From NCBI RefSeq assembly GCF_000204055.1, contig NW_006768796.1, positions 432,084 through 496,083 of the forward strand: DNA of 64,000 nt, in the 5' to 3' direction. The notes below the pieces were generated by a model. The model saw only the letters and a list, made by a program, of their open reading frames with translations. It had not been told where the DNA came from and made no database searches. A program made the position numbers and the translations under genes. Numbering within the stretch: the stretch's first letter is position 1; every line of letters begins with the position of its first letter. The stretch comes from Melampsora larici-populina 98AG31 (Eukaryota > Basidiomycota > Pucciniomycetes > Pucciniales > Melampsoraceae). Shown one piece after another: positions 12,721-23,708 of the stretch.

Positions 12721-13319
12721 TTATTCCCACTCAAGTGGAGTCTTACCCTCCTTTTCCGTCTCAAGCAGTTGAATCTGATGGCCAAGGGTATTGGAAATTT
12801 GAAATGATGATCCAACTTGAGTGACTTTAAATTCTTTTGCAGGAGCTGGCTTTCCTTTTGCATAAAGAGCTTGCAAGGTTGTTGTACAATGGGGAATCTG
12901 ATAAAGCATTTGTCATTCATCTTGGCAAGTTTGAAGGATGATCAGTGGGTGGACTTACTTTAGTATCCCATAGCATCTCATACAGACCATCGCAACGTCT
13001 CAAAGCTATCTCAATACCAAAGTCTTTAACTATGAAGGACAAGCCCTCAACCAAACCAAGTAACTTGGCCTCTTCTCTGCTGCAAGGTAGGCCGGTCTCC
13101 CGATTGATAAGGCCAAATACACCAAATGCATATTGAGTGTGATGCTTATCAACATGAATACCATTGGCAAACCCATCACAAGAGACTGCAATATTGGAAG
13201 CAAATACCATCCCATTAGGCGTATCCTGCCACTTCACATCATCAAAGCCAGGGACCTTTGTAGATAGACCCAGGGCCAGGTTTGTTTTAGACACGTAAAG
13301 AGATAGGCTGGGAAATTGG
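12721..13319 (-). pseudogene. Tet-like 2OG-Fe(II) oxygenase relative, 3' part of interrupted gene
   Basis: The exon at 12959-13319 encodes FASNIAVSCDGFANGIHVD, then YAFGVFGLINRETGLP and RRCDGLYEMLWDTK. It is followed by a 61-bp GT-AG intron (12898-12958) and a last exon (12721-12897) with IPHCTTT and VTQVGSSFQISNTLG. The HVD looks like the HxD iron ligand pair and the His of PHCTT like the distal ligand, as in the Tet/JBP-like oxygenases expanded in rust and mushroom genomes. These enzymes oxidise 5-methylcytosine in better-known members. At the position where the paralogue at 29-30 kb has TRFG this copy has TQVG, so the presumed 2OG-binding Arg is missing. The upstream exon sequence lies beyond a gypsy element inserted after 13319. 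The family call is from motif recall. Confidence 0.55.
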
Positions 13320-13667
13320 TGTAAGGTTCCTGAGAACCTTCACTGATTGTCTGATATCTCTCTGGTAAGACCCTCACAGGAGCACTACTTGAAACTTTGG
13401 TCTATCTTTCAAAGGATCTAACTCCAAACAGTCCCCGATAAGGCTCTCAGAATAGTCAGCAACACACAACAAACAAATAAGAGAGAAAACCCCAAAGGGA
13501 AACAAAGAAACTGAGATGTGCTCACCTAACTCCAAACAGTCCCCCAGATAAGGCTCTCAAAAGTGTGAGGACTGTTGGAGTTTGGCGTGGAGGATTGAAT
13601 GTATACAAGAACTGTCTAAACACATGATGTAACTCCTAATACCATAGTGTACCGTGTACCCCTTACA
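13320..13667 (-). repeat. 3' LTR of the gypsy element
   Basis: This LTR is 348 bp with TG...CA ends. It is about 111 bp longer than its partner because a segment around AACTCCAAACAGTCCC and AGATAAGGCTCTCA is tandemly duplicated around an A-rich insert (about 13449-13540). The rest matches the other LTR closely. Confidence 0.88.
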
Positions 13668-13889
13668 CCCTTGCTTTCTAAAAATATGACTGACTCCTCC
13701 AGAACTAACTGAAAGAAAAGAAAAGGAAAGGAAAATTGAAAAAAATGGCATGATTCGCCCTTAAAATAGTGACCATGACTTGTCCTGAGAAAATTTCATT
13801 AAAACTGTTTTGTAACTAAAAGAATTTGAAACCCATTATAATTTTGTAAAAAAAAATCAAAATAACCATACCAAAGAAAAGCAAGATCA

Positions 13890-16645
13890 TCTTGACCCAG
13901 TTGTAGTCGGACATTTTGGCCTCTGTTCAAGCTCTCTAGAACTTGATATGGTCCTTTGGATTGCGCTCAAAGCTTGCCTACACCCCATGACTGGCCTCCT
14001 ATGACTTGCTGCCTATCAGCACTGTCTATTAGTACCTAACTTCCCACTTCAAATGTTTCCCCATCACATCTACAAAGATTATAGTGCACTGCTTGGTCCA
14101 CTTGGCTACACCACCGGCGGTCCTGCCACGCTGCCCACTCGGATTGTTGGTGTTCAAGCCATTGCTTGACGTCTTCATCTTTGGCTTCCAAACGATGCTT
14201 CACTGGGAAGAGGTGTGGGATCCGTCCAAGAACGAAGTGAAACGGGGAGACTCCCGTAGCTGAGTTCACCGCAGAGTTGATAGCAAACTCAGCTGACGGC
14301 AATGACTCCAGCCACTTCCCATGCTTGTCTGCGGCTTGGTGTCGTAAGATTTGGCCGACTGTTTTGTTGGACCTTTTGCTTCAACCGTCAGCTTGCAAGT
14401 GATAAGCCGTTGAGAGGTTGATACGAACACCTAGCAGATGGTGTAGACGTTGGCAGAGCTGTGACGTCCAAGCTTTATCTTGATCCCCTATGATGGATTC
14501 AGGGAGACCAGAGATAGCTGACCACGCTCCATACTACCGGCTCGCTGACTTCTCTGCTGTATCCTTCTGAGATGCCAGAATCAATCGGACAAAGCCAGTT
14601 TGTCTACACGTACGTTGTAGAACTCTTTCAGTACACAGCTGAAAGCAGAGCCAAGAAGGGGAGGAATGAAGACACAAATCAACAAACACACACAATCAAA
14701 AGAGAAATAAGTCTTGAGATGGTGAATTGAAAGACTTCAATCAAAGAAAGAAATGCCCTTCTTAAACAGGGACTTTGATTATCAATGAATTAAATTTAAG
14801 ACCTTCAAGTCTTTGGATTAATAAGAACCAGGCTGAAATAGGACAATAACTTCAAAAATAGCACAATCTAGGCGCACTCAGGCACCTTCCAAATGAGCAA
14901 ATGAGCTTACAACTCAACAAGAAATTAATTAAAAGATGAATAAGGGTCTTATTATTATAAAATTCCAACTCTCATTAGTTGTTTACCTGAATGATAATAA
15001 TAAAAGATAAAAGCTTATTCTAAAAATCTAGTAATTATTTTTGCTAACTAAAAGGCTCCCAAAGGGAAAGAAAAGAGACCCTTGACTATATCAAAATTGA
15101 AACACACACAAAAAAAGAAAGTAAGACAAAAACAACCCTCAAACTCGAAATCCACCTTCAAACAACTTTTTCACACACAATTCATTGAATGAACAACCCC
15201 CAAATTAAAATTGATAAACATCTTCAACTCACCCACATGTATCATTCACAAATTTTCAAGCACACATTTATCATCAAAACTGAGCTGTTTACCACAAAAA
15301 CTGAAAAATCCGCCAGTTTACCCTTAAAACCTGAAAAAAGATAAGAAATAGGGACTGTATCAAAAATCTGAATAGACAGAAAAAAAGGTCTGCTTCCGCT
15401 CTACAACTTTGCTCAGCCAAGCTAAACTCTAACTCTATTGGTTGTACCCTTAAAATGAAATTCGATTTTATGTGAAAATACTCGAAATTGAATTTACCCA
15501 GTTTACCACCTGATATTCCCACTGATAATGCTGTATATGGTTTATAATTGATTTTTCATGCTCAGATGCGCCCATATGATGCCTTCCACATGATTTACCC
15601 TCTAAAAAACTGATGTAGTACATTTGAAATAAAGTCTCATGATTGAAAATGGAGCCTTTTATGGAATTTTGAAAGCCATTTTCGAGTTTCAAAATCATCC
15701 TTTTTATTTGTGATTTTGTATTTGCCAATATTGGTGTTTGATAATCTGATGATTTTATAATTTCACACCGATCCCTACTTGCTTTTTCAGTTTACCACCC
15801 CAGTTTACCACCACCCCAGTTTACCACCATCTGTCTGAGTTGCTGGATTTTTGAAATTCAGCCTTATTTAAACCCATACCTCAAAACCATGATTCCTCTA
15901 CACATAACTTGTTAAAACCATACACATCTGTAACCATGACTTTTTAAACCCATAAAATTCGAAATTTCAAGTTTAAGCCTGTACACCCTATGTAACCCAT
16001 ACAACATTCAACTACACATAACCTCTAAACCCATAAATTCGAAATTTGACTTCATTTTACACTACACCTCATCCATCAAACTACATAACCCATAAAAAGA
16101 AAAATAGAGAAATAAAAATATAACACTTCACATAATAAAACTTGACATATATGATCAAACTAAATAAGATAAAAAATAAAAATTGAAAATTGAAAATTGA
16201 AATTAAGTAAAGAGAGAAAGAAAATGAAAAAAAAAGAAATGAACTAAATAAAGAACTAATTTAAAAACACATTATTGATGTAATGTTCTAAAAAATGTAG
16301 TTTCTCGTATTTTAAAATGAAAGTTAATAAAATAATGGGGTTACCCCAATTCTGATTTCCACAACGTGATAGAATCATATCCTCACCTGAAAATTTTGGG
16401 AACGGCCCTATGAAGTCAATTGAGATTGATTGCATTGGTTGATGCGGTATCAGATTGCTTTGAAGCTTTACTGCTGTCTTGGAAGTCCGGGCTTTATTTC
16501 TCTGGCACAAGTCACAAGTTTTCAATTGTGACTCCACTTCTTTTGACATGCCTGGCCAAAAACGGTGTTTTGGAGGCGTGCCAAGGTTTGTTCCGTACCA
16601 AGATGAGCCAGCGCCTTGTGAGCTTGTGATGTGAAATCTTGGCAA
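13890..16645 (-). pseudogene. Gypsy integrase, split by an AT-rich insertion
   Basis: The N-terminal part (16380-16645) has the zinc-binding H2C2 region with CDLCQRNKARTSK and the start of the DDE core, SISIDFIGPFPKFSGEDMI. The core resumes near 14600-14036 with an IIGDQD-like stretch, LPSAEFAINSAVNSATGVSP and a C-terminal piece (KGPYQVLESLNRG, about 13900-13960). About 1.7 kb of very AT-rich, gene-free DNA lies between the halves (roughly 14630-16350). It holds GTTTACCACC repeats near 15790-15830 and degenerate TAAACCCATA repeats at 15860-16050. Its ends could not be resolved. Confidence 0.7.
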
Positions 16646-16922
16646 AGGCTCCCGTTACGTGGGACGGCCAGACATCCATCAAGATCAAGCAGACCATCCT
16701 TCTCAATACAATTGTCGCGCAGAGGTAGGACTTTCCTGAGCTTAACGCAAAACGGGTCTAACTCGTACCCTTCACAATTTCAACTAATTCTTCATGGTTC
16801 AGGGTGGCATTGACTTCGCAGGCTGAAATATCTTTGCGTCAGGATAAGGCATTGGTGAAAGAATTGTCTTCGCCTTTGAGGTGGCAGAAGTTTAAATCAA
16901 ATTGAGACAGTGTCTCAAGCCA

Positions 16923-17411
16923 TCACCCTTGTTGTCGACTCAAGTTACGCTGAGTGAGTAGTGTTGTCAGGGGGTGATGGTCTGACATCATGTTCACGCA
17001 CATTCCTAACAGCAAGAGTCTCCGTTTTTTTAACGCATTGATTACTGCCAATAATTCCTGTCCATGAACAGGGTAGTTTATTTCTGTGGCGTTCATTGTC
17101 CAACGTTTGTAAGCAACTGATGATGCAGTATTCCATTTTGCTCCCTGGAATATTGCTGCCCCAAGGCCATCTTCACTAGCGTCTGTAGATAACCAGATGG
17201 ACTCACCAGAGTCGTAGTCTAAATTACGTAGTACTGGTAAGGTTCTAATCAATCTTTTGATGTTGTTGAAAGTGTTGTCCTTAGCTGGTCCCCATTTGAA
17301 AGGCTTGTTCTTGAGTGTTGTGCTTGTCAGAGGTGTAAAAGTACCTATGTAATAAGACAAGACGTCGATGAAATTTTTCATCCATTGCACGGTACCTAAG
17401 AATTTCAGCAA
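16923..17411 (-). pseudogene. Gypsy RNase H domain
   Basis: The frame follows the reverse transcriptase on the minus strand. It contains the connection segment FLGTVQWMKNFI, the RNase H motif LSTDASEDGLGAAIFQ with its catalytic Asp, and later NATEINYPVHGQELLAVINA, typical of Ty3/gypsy RNase H. The C-terminal part changes frame near 17040-16960, where SDHHPLTTLLTQ appears. Confidence 0.85.
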
Positions 17412-17589
17412 TTGTTTTGAGCTTGATGGAGTAGTTCACTTGGAGATTTTTTTTCATCTTTTCTTAATCTGGCCAGATTCTGTGTTCACTGATCTTGTAT
17501 CCAAGGAAATGAATTTGGTGCCAGAAAAGCTTACTTTTCTTGATTGAGCAGTAAAGCTTGGCTGCCCGCAGCCATTCCAAAAACCATAC

Positions 17590-18584
17590 AGAGATGCTTC
17601 TTGTGTTCCTCTACAGGTTGAGAAAAAATACCAATATCATCAATATAAACAACACAAATCTATCCCACTAATTCTCCTAAAATCTCTTCATTACGTGCCT
17701 GATGAGTTGCTGGACCATTGGTAAGTCCCATTGGGATGACCGTCCACTCGTATAACCCCCAAGGAGTCTTTACTGCTGTCCAAAGTATATCTTCTTCCCA
17801 CATTCTGTCTTGAAAGAAGGAGTTGGTTTGATCAACCACCAACCAAACCTTTCCTTTTGCTAATAGCCTCACTGATTCATCCACATTAGGCAATGGTGAT
17901 CTGACCTTGACCGTGAATTTATTGAGTGTCCGGTAATCACATACCCACCAAGGAAGCTCAGCCGGGTCTTTCTTTGGAATGATCATTGATGGTGATGTGT
18001 ATTGGCTTTGCGACTGTCAAATCCCTGCGCGCAAGTGTTGATCAATTCATTTGTGCCAGGAGTTGCAATATTTCAGCGGGTAACCCCGTATTTTTTCTCG
18101 TTGATGACCATGTTGGGATTGGTGAGGATGATCTTATGTCAAACCTGCCTGGCTGCATCAGGTAACCCTTCAGGAAAATTCTTGTCATTGTCTCCTTCTT
18201 CAACTGGTGGCAATTCTTGCGGGAATAAATCCTTGAACCCATGCAACATAGCCTTGTCTTTCTCACCCAGCTGCTCGACCTCACTGATCTTCTTCAAGTT
18301 CTCTAGGGCACACATTAGCCTTTGCAACTCTTCTTGCAATTCTTTTTCATGAAGTACTTTGCCACTTGGCGTATGAACAACACAACATTGGTGAATGAAA
18401 ATATCTAATTCAAATTTTGAAAGAAAGGGAGACCCGGGGAACACATCATACTTGGATCCCAACGCTGTAAGCTTCAAGAATACTGCACCAAATTGAATAC
18501 TGGGATTTTTGGATTTCAGATTAGCTATTGCGAAATCTTTCACAACCACTGGCGGCCCTTCTGGAAGTAGCAAGTAAAAAAAAG
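17590..18584 (-). pseudogene. Gypsy protease tail and reverse transcriptase
   Basis: From 18584 downward the frame gives a protease C-terminal segment (VFPGSPFLSKFELDIFIH) followed by the RT entry (FPQELPP). RT motifs follow: VCDYRTLNKFTVKV, LVVDQTNSFFQDRM and PWGLYEWTVIPMGLTNGPA. The catalytic YIDD is encoded at about 17637-17648. Frame changes near 18040 and 17650 break the polyprotein. No protease DTG/DSG motif is present because the element starts within the protease. Confidence 0.85.
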
Positions 18585-18821
18585 TGTAAGGTTCCTGAGA
18601 ACCTTCACTGATTGTCTGATATCTCTCTGGTAAGACTCTCACGAGAGCACTACTTGGAACTTTGGTTTATCCTTCAAAGGATCTAACTCCAAACAGTCCC
18701 AGATAAGGCTCTCAAAAGAGGGAGGACTTTTGGAGTTGGCGTGGAGGATTGAATGTATACGAGAACTGTCTAAACACATAATGTAACTCCTAATACCAGA
18801 GTGTACCGTGTACCCCTTACA
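18585..18821 (-). repeat. 5' LTR of the gypsy element
   Basis: This 237-bp LTR has TGTAAGG/CCTTACA ends and is followed by the target duplication copy ATTGG at 18822-18826. It is the shorter form, lacking the internal duplication of its partner. Confidence 0.88.
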
Positions 18822-19430
18822 ATTGGCCAGCTAGGAAATCATGGATTATATGAGATTGTTCCATCCATTCCTTATCCGTCAACATACGGGGTCTTGATGT
18901 AAGCATTGATTATGAGATAAAAAAATTGATCTTTGGAAATTTACTAACCAAGGGATTCACCCTCATCGGTCCCACCTCGCCATCCACAGTACCCCATCCA
19001 TCCACAAACATGTTCTTCAGCTTGGTGATCATGTTCATCTTCTTGCACATCAGAATCTGTGAGGTTTTTCTTATATTTGTGAGAGCCATTGATCTCACAT
19101 TTGTTACGGGCAGGTACGTGCTTGAAAATGGTATAAACAGAATGACTGAATTGCTTTCTCAGGCCAGCATCCATAGTGCAAAATCTTGAACATTGAACCA
19201 CAAAGACTAAAGACAGGTCCACTTTTTGATGACTTCCACAGTACCATGATAGATTTCAATATCTTTAAATTCATTGGTATTCATTTGATCAATCGGTCCA
19301 AAACAAAAAATAAACTTGCTGTTCAGAGGTAGTCCACGTTCAGTAGCCAGTTGACACCTCAGGGCCGTGCACTTCCTGTGATAACAATAAAACACATGTC
19401 CAATACCTCCCTTTTTCTCACAATCTGCCT
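18822..19430 (-). pseudogene. Tet-like oxygenase relative, 5' part of interrupted gene
   Basis: The minus strand from about 19400 reads CTALRCQLATERGLPLNSKF, then IYHGTVEVIKKW and, after a frame change near 19205, LVFVVQCSRFCTMDAGLRKQ. This parallels the N-terminal half of the paralogue at 29.1-29.5 kb (ELTELYGLPPETKFLFF, then CYLLAVVQF). The exon next to the gypsy insertion ends LTDKEWMEQSHIIHDFLAG. Removing the element and one ATTGG copy joins this directly, in frame, to the exon at 13319. A poorly phased intron at about 18907-18955 and the frame change near 19205 suggest decay. Confidence 0.5.
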
Positions 19431-20760
19431 GATATCTGTGGTGACAAGGTGAGGGTCAATTTTTACTTTCTATAGGATGGCTTGGTCAATGATGGATATA
19501 CCCTAGTATGATAATTATCCATCTTGATCCTGAGAGATAATCGGATTGTTTAAAGACTTCTATTCCTTTTCTTGACAATATTCCTTTTTGTTTATCTTGA
19601 TAGTATGAGTGGCTTTTTGGAGAAATGCTTTTGTCCACCGAACTCTACATATGTCCAAGTTGGAAGAGAGGTCATGGGCCGGTGAACAGTTGACCAACAA
19701 AGAAGAGGAGGGAACGGAACCCAGGCAAGCTGTTCACTTTGTGAGTCTTTAAATTATGTGTTGTTTCTTGGTGAATGATCTTTTTTACCTGATAATGAAA
19801 TTCACAACTAGCCAGGAAAGGGAACTATCAAGATCTTCTCTCAGCAGTGATGTACAAAAAATACAAGACGTGAACATACATGTGATGACAGGAAATCTTA
19901 CAACAGCAATACAAAGGAGGACTGTCAAAGATATGAGTGTATGACTGTACAGTTTGTCATGGAGAATTGAAAATTGAAGTGATCAATTCATCCCATAACC
20001 AATCAGAAGTGAGGTTTTCAGCATGTCACTGCCAGCATAGATGCCTCGGGTTAAAAAATCCGAGGCATAATCAGAGGCAAAACCTTGGACAGACCTTGTC
20101 CAAGGTTTTCACCCAAGGTATTTTTTTGCCCTGATAATTACCTTGGGTCAAAGCCTTGGGAACTCTGTCCGAGATTTTGCATCTGAGGATACCTTGGATT
20201 TTGTAATTCAAGGTAAACATGTTGGCGGTGTGTGTGTGGTTGCTGTCAACAGCAAGTGATCAAAATTTAAACAATAAAAACTTGACCTGGCCCAGCTGGT
20301 GGATTTTGGCATCACTATCATCCAGGTCTGGGTAGCAACCTTTAAAATACCGAGTTGACAGTGTCACCTGGAGGTTGAGATCTGTGGGAGTCAGATATTG
20401 CAGTTTCTCAGTGACTCAGAGCGTCCAGCTCAAGACTTGTGCATGAGATGGTCATGTCCTGAGCAACGTCGCTAGAGGGCTGAGGTGTTGAAAATTGGGG
20501 AACAACTGGTGCGTTATTGACGGACAACTGCTACAAAAGGAGCTCACCAGAAGTCCAGCGTATTTCCAGATGACACTGTGGTGGTGTTCCCAATACATTG
20601 GTTTTTCTTGAAACAGCCATTGACCATGTTACCATGAGAAGCTTGGAGATGCAGAGTTATGTGAACTCACTGGTACATCAGGTACTTGCAATATTAAGGG
20701 CTGTAAGGTACCCATGACTAAGGTTTCCGTACTGAATCCAATCAACCAGCAGGCCCGGGT
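19431..20760. other. Intergenic; CCTTGG/CCAAGG-rich short repeats
   Basis: At 20030-20220 several short inverted pairs occur: CCTCGG...CCGAGG, CCTTGGACAGACCTTGTCCAAGG and further CCTTGG/CCAAGG copies. These could form a chain of small hairpins. Otherwise only short, unrecognised frames are present. Confidence 0.5.
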
Positions 20761-20763
20761 CAA

Positions 20764-21279
20764 ATGGAAGAGGATCAAGAGGGGTCTGCAAGGCCGGATG
20801 ATCAACAGCCAGCAAAAAGCATGGCACAGGTGAAGGCAGAGGTAAGTTGCTTATCACAACTGAGCTTTCTAAAAAGAAAAATGCTGACCCTCCCCTGGAT
20901 ACAGGAGCTGGCCAAGTACAATTACCTTTGGCAGGATTTTTGGACTGAGTATCTCAAGTGGGAGAGGGGAAGGACCATGGTAAGCAACAAAAACAAGAGG
21001 AAGATGTCCCTCAAGCAGTTGGTTTTGGAAGGTCGGAAAGCCTGGACGGCTTTGGGGAAGGGTCACAAGGTGAGCGAGGAGGACTTATTTCAGCAGATGA
21101 AGGGTTGGATGATCAATGGGACCACCAAGTGGAATCCTTGCAAGATGTCGATCTACATTCTTGGTCCGAGAGCAGCCAAACCAGAAGCTCAGCAGCCGAC
21201 GACGGGCACTCACCAGCAGTCAACGTCCAATCCAAACTCACACCAAGGGTGTTTGGCCCACCACTACATCCACAGTTGA
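20764..21279 (+). CDS. Unrecognised ORF, 171 codons
   Basis: An ATG-initiated frame with a charged N-terminus and a Trp-rich middle (LAKYNYLWQDFWTEYLKWE). It is followed by a basic helix and a Gln/Thr/Ser-rich tail. Possible GT-AG pairs exist near 20841 and 20979, and an alternative overlapping frame is open to 21383. I recognise no family. It may be a decayed transposon accessory gene. Confidence 0.3.
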   Translation: MEEDQEGSARPDDQQPAKSMAQVKAEVSCLSQLSFLKRKMLTLPWIQELAKYNYLWQDFWTEYLKWERGRTMVSNKNKRKMSLKQLVLEGRKAWTALGKGHKVSEEDLFQQMKGWMINGTTKWNPCKMSIYILGPRAAKPEAQQPTTGTHQQSTSNPNSHQGCLAHHYIHS

Positions 21280-21649
21280 TCAAACATAAGCTGGAACAAC
21301 TTTCAGGCTTATATTTGGGCCCAAGTGGAAGTAGGCAAGGGCCTGCAGCCAACTCCTCAACATTTTTGTTGAGAGCATGTTAGGATCGCAGGAGACTGAG
21401 AATGGGAATGGGAATGGGAACTGTATTCTTGCCCTGTATGGCCCAACAGTTTACAGCCCGACAGGCGTACAGAAGCATAAAGAGACTAAATCAGATTTCA
21501 TTGGTTGGCTTGTGACCTCCTTGCTGAGATGTCCCTACTGGTCCCTCTCCCTTGCTTGGAGAAGCTTCCCTTTGAATTGAGGTATAACACTATGGCCTCC
21601 ATCCACATGAGAATCAAATTTTTAGTCAGAAGTTGAAGAACATAACAAC

Positions 21650-21844
21650 ATGCCTCCCTCAGCCCCCCAAAAGTCTTGCATCACTCAGTTTCATGTTAAA
21701 CTTGTTGATCCACTTCCTCAACCTGTGTTCAACCAATCTAGTGGCCTCACCTGTCCCAAATGTCCTTTGCAATTGAAGTATGTGCAACCTTATATAAGAT
21801 CTAAGACCCAAGACCAATTGACCCATTTGACAGCGTGCCAGTAG
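21650..21844 (+). CDS. Short ORF with a Cys/His finger-like motif
   Basis: The 64-codon frame starts MPPSAPQKSC and holds LTCPKCPLQLKYVQPYIRSK followed by QLTHLTACQ. The spacing C-x2-C ... H-x4-C resembles a lone zinc finger, possibly the first exon of a longer gene. It is too short to assign further. Confidence 0.3.
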   Translation: MPPSAPQKSCITQFHVKLVDPLPQPVFNQSSGLTCPKCPLQLKYVQPYIRSKTQDQLTHLTACQ

Positions 21845-22146
21845 GCTTTTTGTTTCCTCAATTTATGCTGTGAAATGTTGACACGTATTCCTTTGCTCTT
21901 TCTCATTGTTAGTGTCCATCAAAAACGCACAATTTTTTTTTTTTTTTTTAAATGAGTATATTTATAGTGCAATACCTGGCCCAAGGGCATAAAAACACAA
22001 TGTAGTAGACAAGTCTGAAACTGAACAAATGATGACAAGCACAAGTTACGGCTGGGTGGAGGGACACGCTGTAGTTCCCGGCTCAGGACAATTTGATGAA
22101 GAAAGAGAAGAAAGAAATAAAGGAAAATGATGAAACTAGACAATTA

Positions 22147-22343
22147 GGGTATACAAATATGCTTCTGGAAATTTCCAGAAGTGTTTCCCCATAACACCAG
22201 AAGTTTCTTTTTGGGTGTTTTCTGAACTTATGGTATTCTGAAGCTTAGAATAACCAACACTGCATGTTTTCCAGAAGAGCAGGAGGCTTCTGGTGTTCTG
22301 GAAAAAGATGTCTGGAAATTTCCAGAACGAACTTTGTATACTC
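22147..22343. mobile_element. 197-bp MITE with TA target duplication
   Basis: The ends are inverted copies, GGGTATACAAA on the left and TTTGTATACTC on the right, directly flanked by TA on both sides (22145-22146 and 22344-22345). Just inside each end is the palindrome CTGGAAATTTCCAG. No coding capacity. TA duplication fits a Tc1/mariner-like origin. Confidence 0.75.
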
Positions 22344-22499
22344 TAAATGACATCTACGCACGTGGCGTCAGGAGGTAGCTATGCAGTAGCGGTTCGAGGG
22401 TAAAGCGTTGACTCAGACTCGGAAGAATCTCTTACTTGGTCGCTTCTCCTTGAGGACATCAAACATTGTAACCTTTGCTCAGAAAGGCCTCAACCAGCA

Positions 22500-22665
22500 A
22501 TGAATTTGAAGAACCTCCTCAATCCAACTGGAGGATCTCAACCAAAAAAAACTCGGGGTTCATCAACATCATGCCCTGGCCTCCCCAATGGTGATTTTGG
22601 GCCAAAACACCGTGAGGGAATCCCCAAAAATTGGAATTGCAGATATCAGCTATGCGTATCCGTAA
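22500..22665 (+). CDS. Exon-like fragment of unknown protein
   Basis: The frame from ATG 22500 reads MNLKNLLNPTGGSQPKKTRG and later GIPKNWNCRYQLCVSV, ending at a possible donor (GTAAGG at about 22662). Composition looks coding. Downstream to 23.7 kb the reading frame is repeatedly broken, so the rest of the gene has decayed or been lost. Confidence 0.35.
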
Positions 22666-22699
22666 GGTATTCATTAGGTTGACTATGTATTCTCAAAAT

Positions 22700-23706
22700 G
22701 TTGGTTTCTGATGTATGCTTGCACTTAGTGTTGCAATCAACTTCAAAAAGTTAATCCCAACAGTCACTGTGGGATCCCAGGTCATTGTAGTGTATCAACT
22801 CAAACCTCAACTTCAAAACCTCAACCCATAGCAAGTCAAAACCTTTGCCCCCAAGCATCATCCCAGCCCTTACAGTCATCCCAAGCCAATCGCGAGATTA
22901 CAGCTCTTGTTTCAACATCTGTCTTGGAACAGATTCATTGTAATCAAATTGACCACCAAATCATGTCAATCAGAAAGAATGTCTCAGAATCTGGTGAGGC
23001 TGGATCTGACAAGCCAAAAGGCTACCAAGTGGGGTTGACAATTTCAGCCTTTGGTTTCAATGCACCATACACACCTTCTGTGAATTTGAGTGTCAATCCC
23101 ATGACCAGAGTTCATTTAAGATGAGTCAAATATTTTCGCCTACATCTAAGCTGGAATCCTTGTGATAACCCTCCTCAGCCTATGCTTGATGTAAAAGTTT
23201 CAAGGAGGATATGATGACTTCTCAGATGTCCCTTGAAAATTTTACAAAACAAGGGCTTTTTGTCATCAAGATTTCTCCTTTACAGACCTCAAATTTTGAT
23301 CTCAGATGCACAAATTGGGAAGAAGTGACTCTTATGTCTTTTTCTTTGTTGATCTTATTCCTCAAAACGATCTTTGCCCAAACCTGTACCACCCGACCCT
23401 TCCAAACATCTTTATCTCTATCAAACTTGTGGTTGTACAGAGAAGTTTCCATCATACTCAGCTTCTGTAAAAACTTTGAAGTAGTCTGAAGTTTGTTTTG
23501 TGTTGTCTCCTTTGTTTTTGATTTGGATTGTTTTTTTTAGCAACATTTGTTGTAAAGTATCTTGTCTTGACCGCAGCCATCTCAAGTTTGAAGGCAATAC
23601 TCTGTGTTAGATAGGAACAGAAATCTCAGTTGAGCAAGTGCCTTGCTTTTGTAGCTTATGGGACATTTCTCCGGCCGGTTTGAGATTCCATTCTCCTCCA
23701 TCACAC
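22700..23706. other. Decayed coding-like region, no intact gene
   Basis: Codon-like composition alternates among frames with frequent stops, as in an old transposon or gene remnant. Pieces such as DDFSDVPLKILQNKGF and YVFFFVDLIPQNDL are readable but match nothing I recognise. Confidence 0.35.
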
Positions 23707-23708
23707 TA

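Larger units (their letters stand above)
13320..18821 (-). mobile_element. Ty3/gypsy LTR retrotransposon, gag-less, nested in Tet-like gene
   Basis: Two direct LTRs begin TGTAAGG and end CCTTACA. The flanks are a perfect 5-bp target duplication ATTGG (13315-13319 and 18822-18826). The internal pol genes are on the minus strand in gypsy order: protease tail, reverse transcriptase, RNase H, integrase. A purine-rich tract adjoins the downstream LTR (just after 13667 on the plus strand), as expected for a PPT. Directly after the 5' LTR (below 18585), however, there is no primer-binding site, gag or protease active site. The sequence starts mid-protease, so the 5' interior was deleted or the element arose by recombination. 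The pol frames carry many frame breaks. Confidence 0.88.

Noticed and set aside
15850..16100. Telomere-like TAAACCC repeats
   Set aside because: The units are irregular and interrupted. They are not a (TTAGGG)n-type fungal telomere, and lie inside an insert within a retrotransposon.
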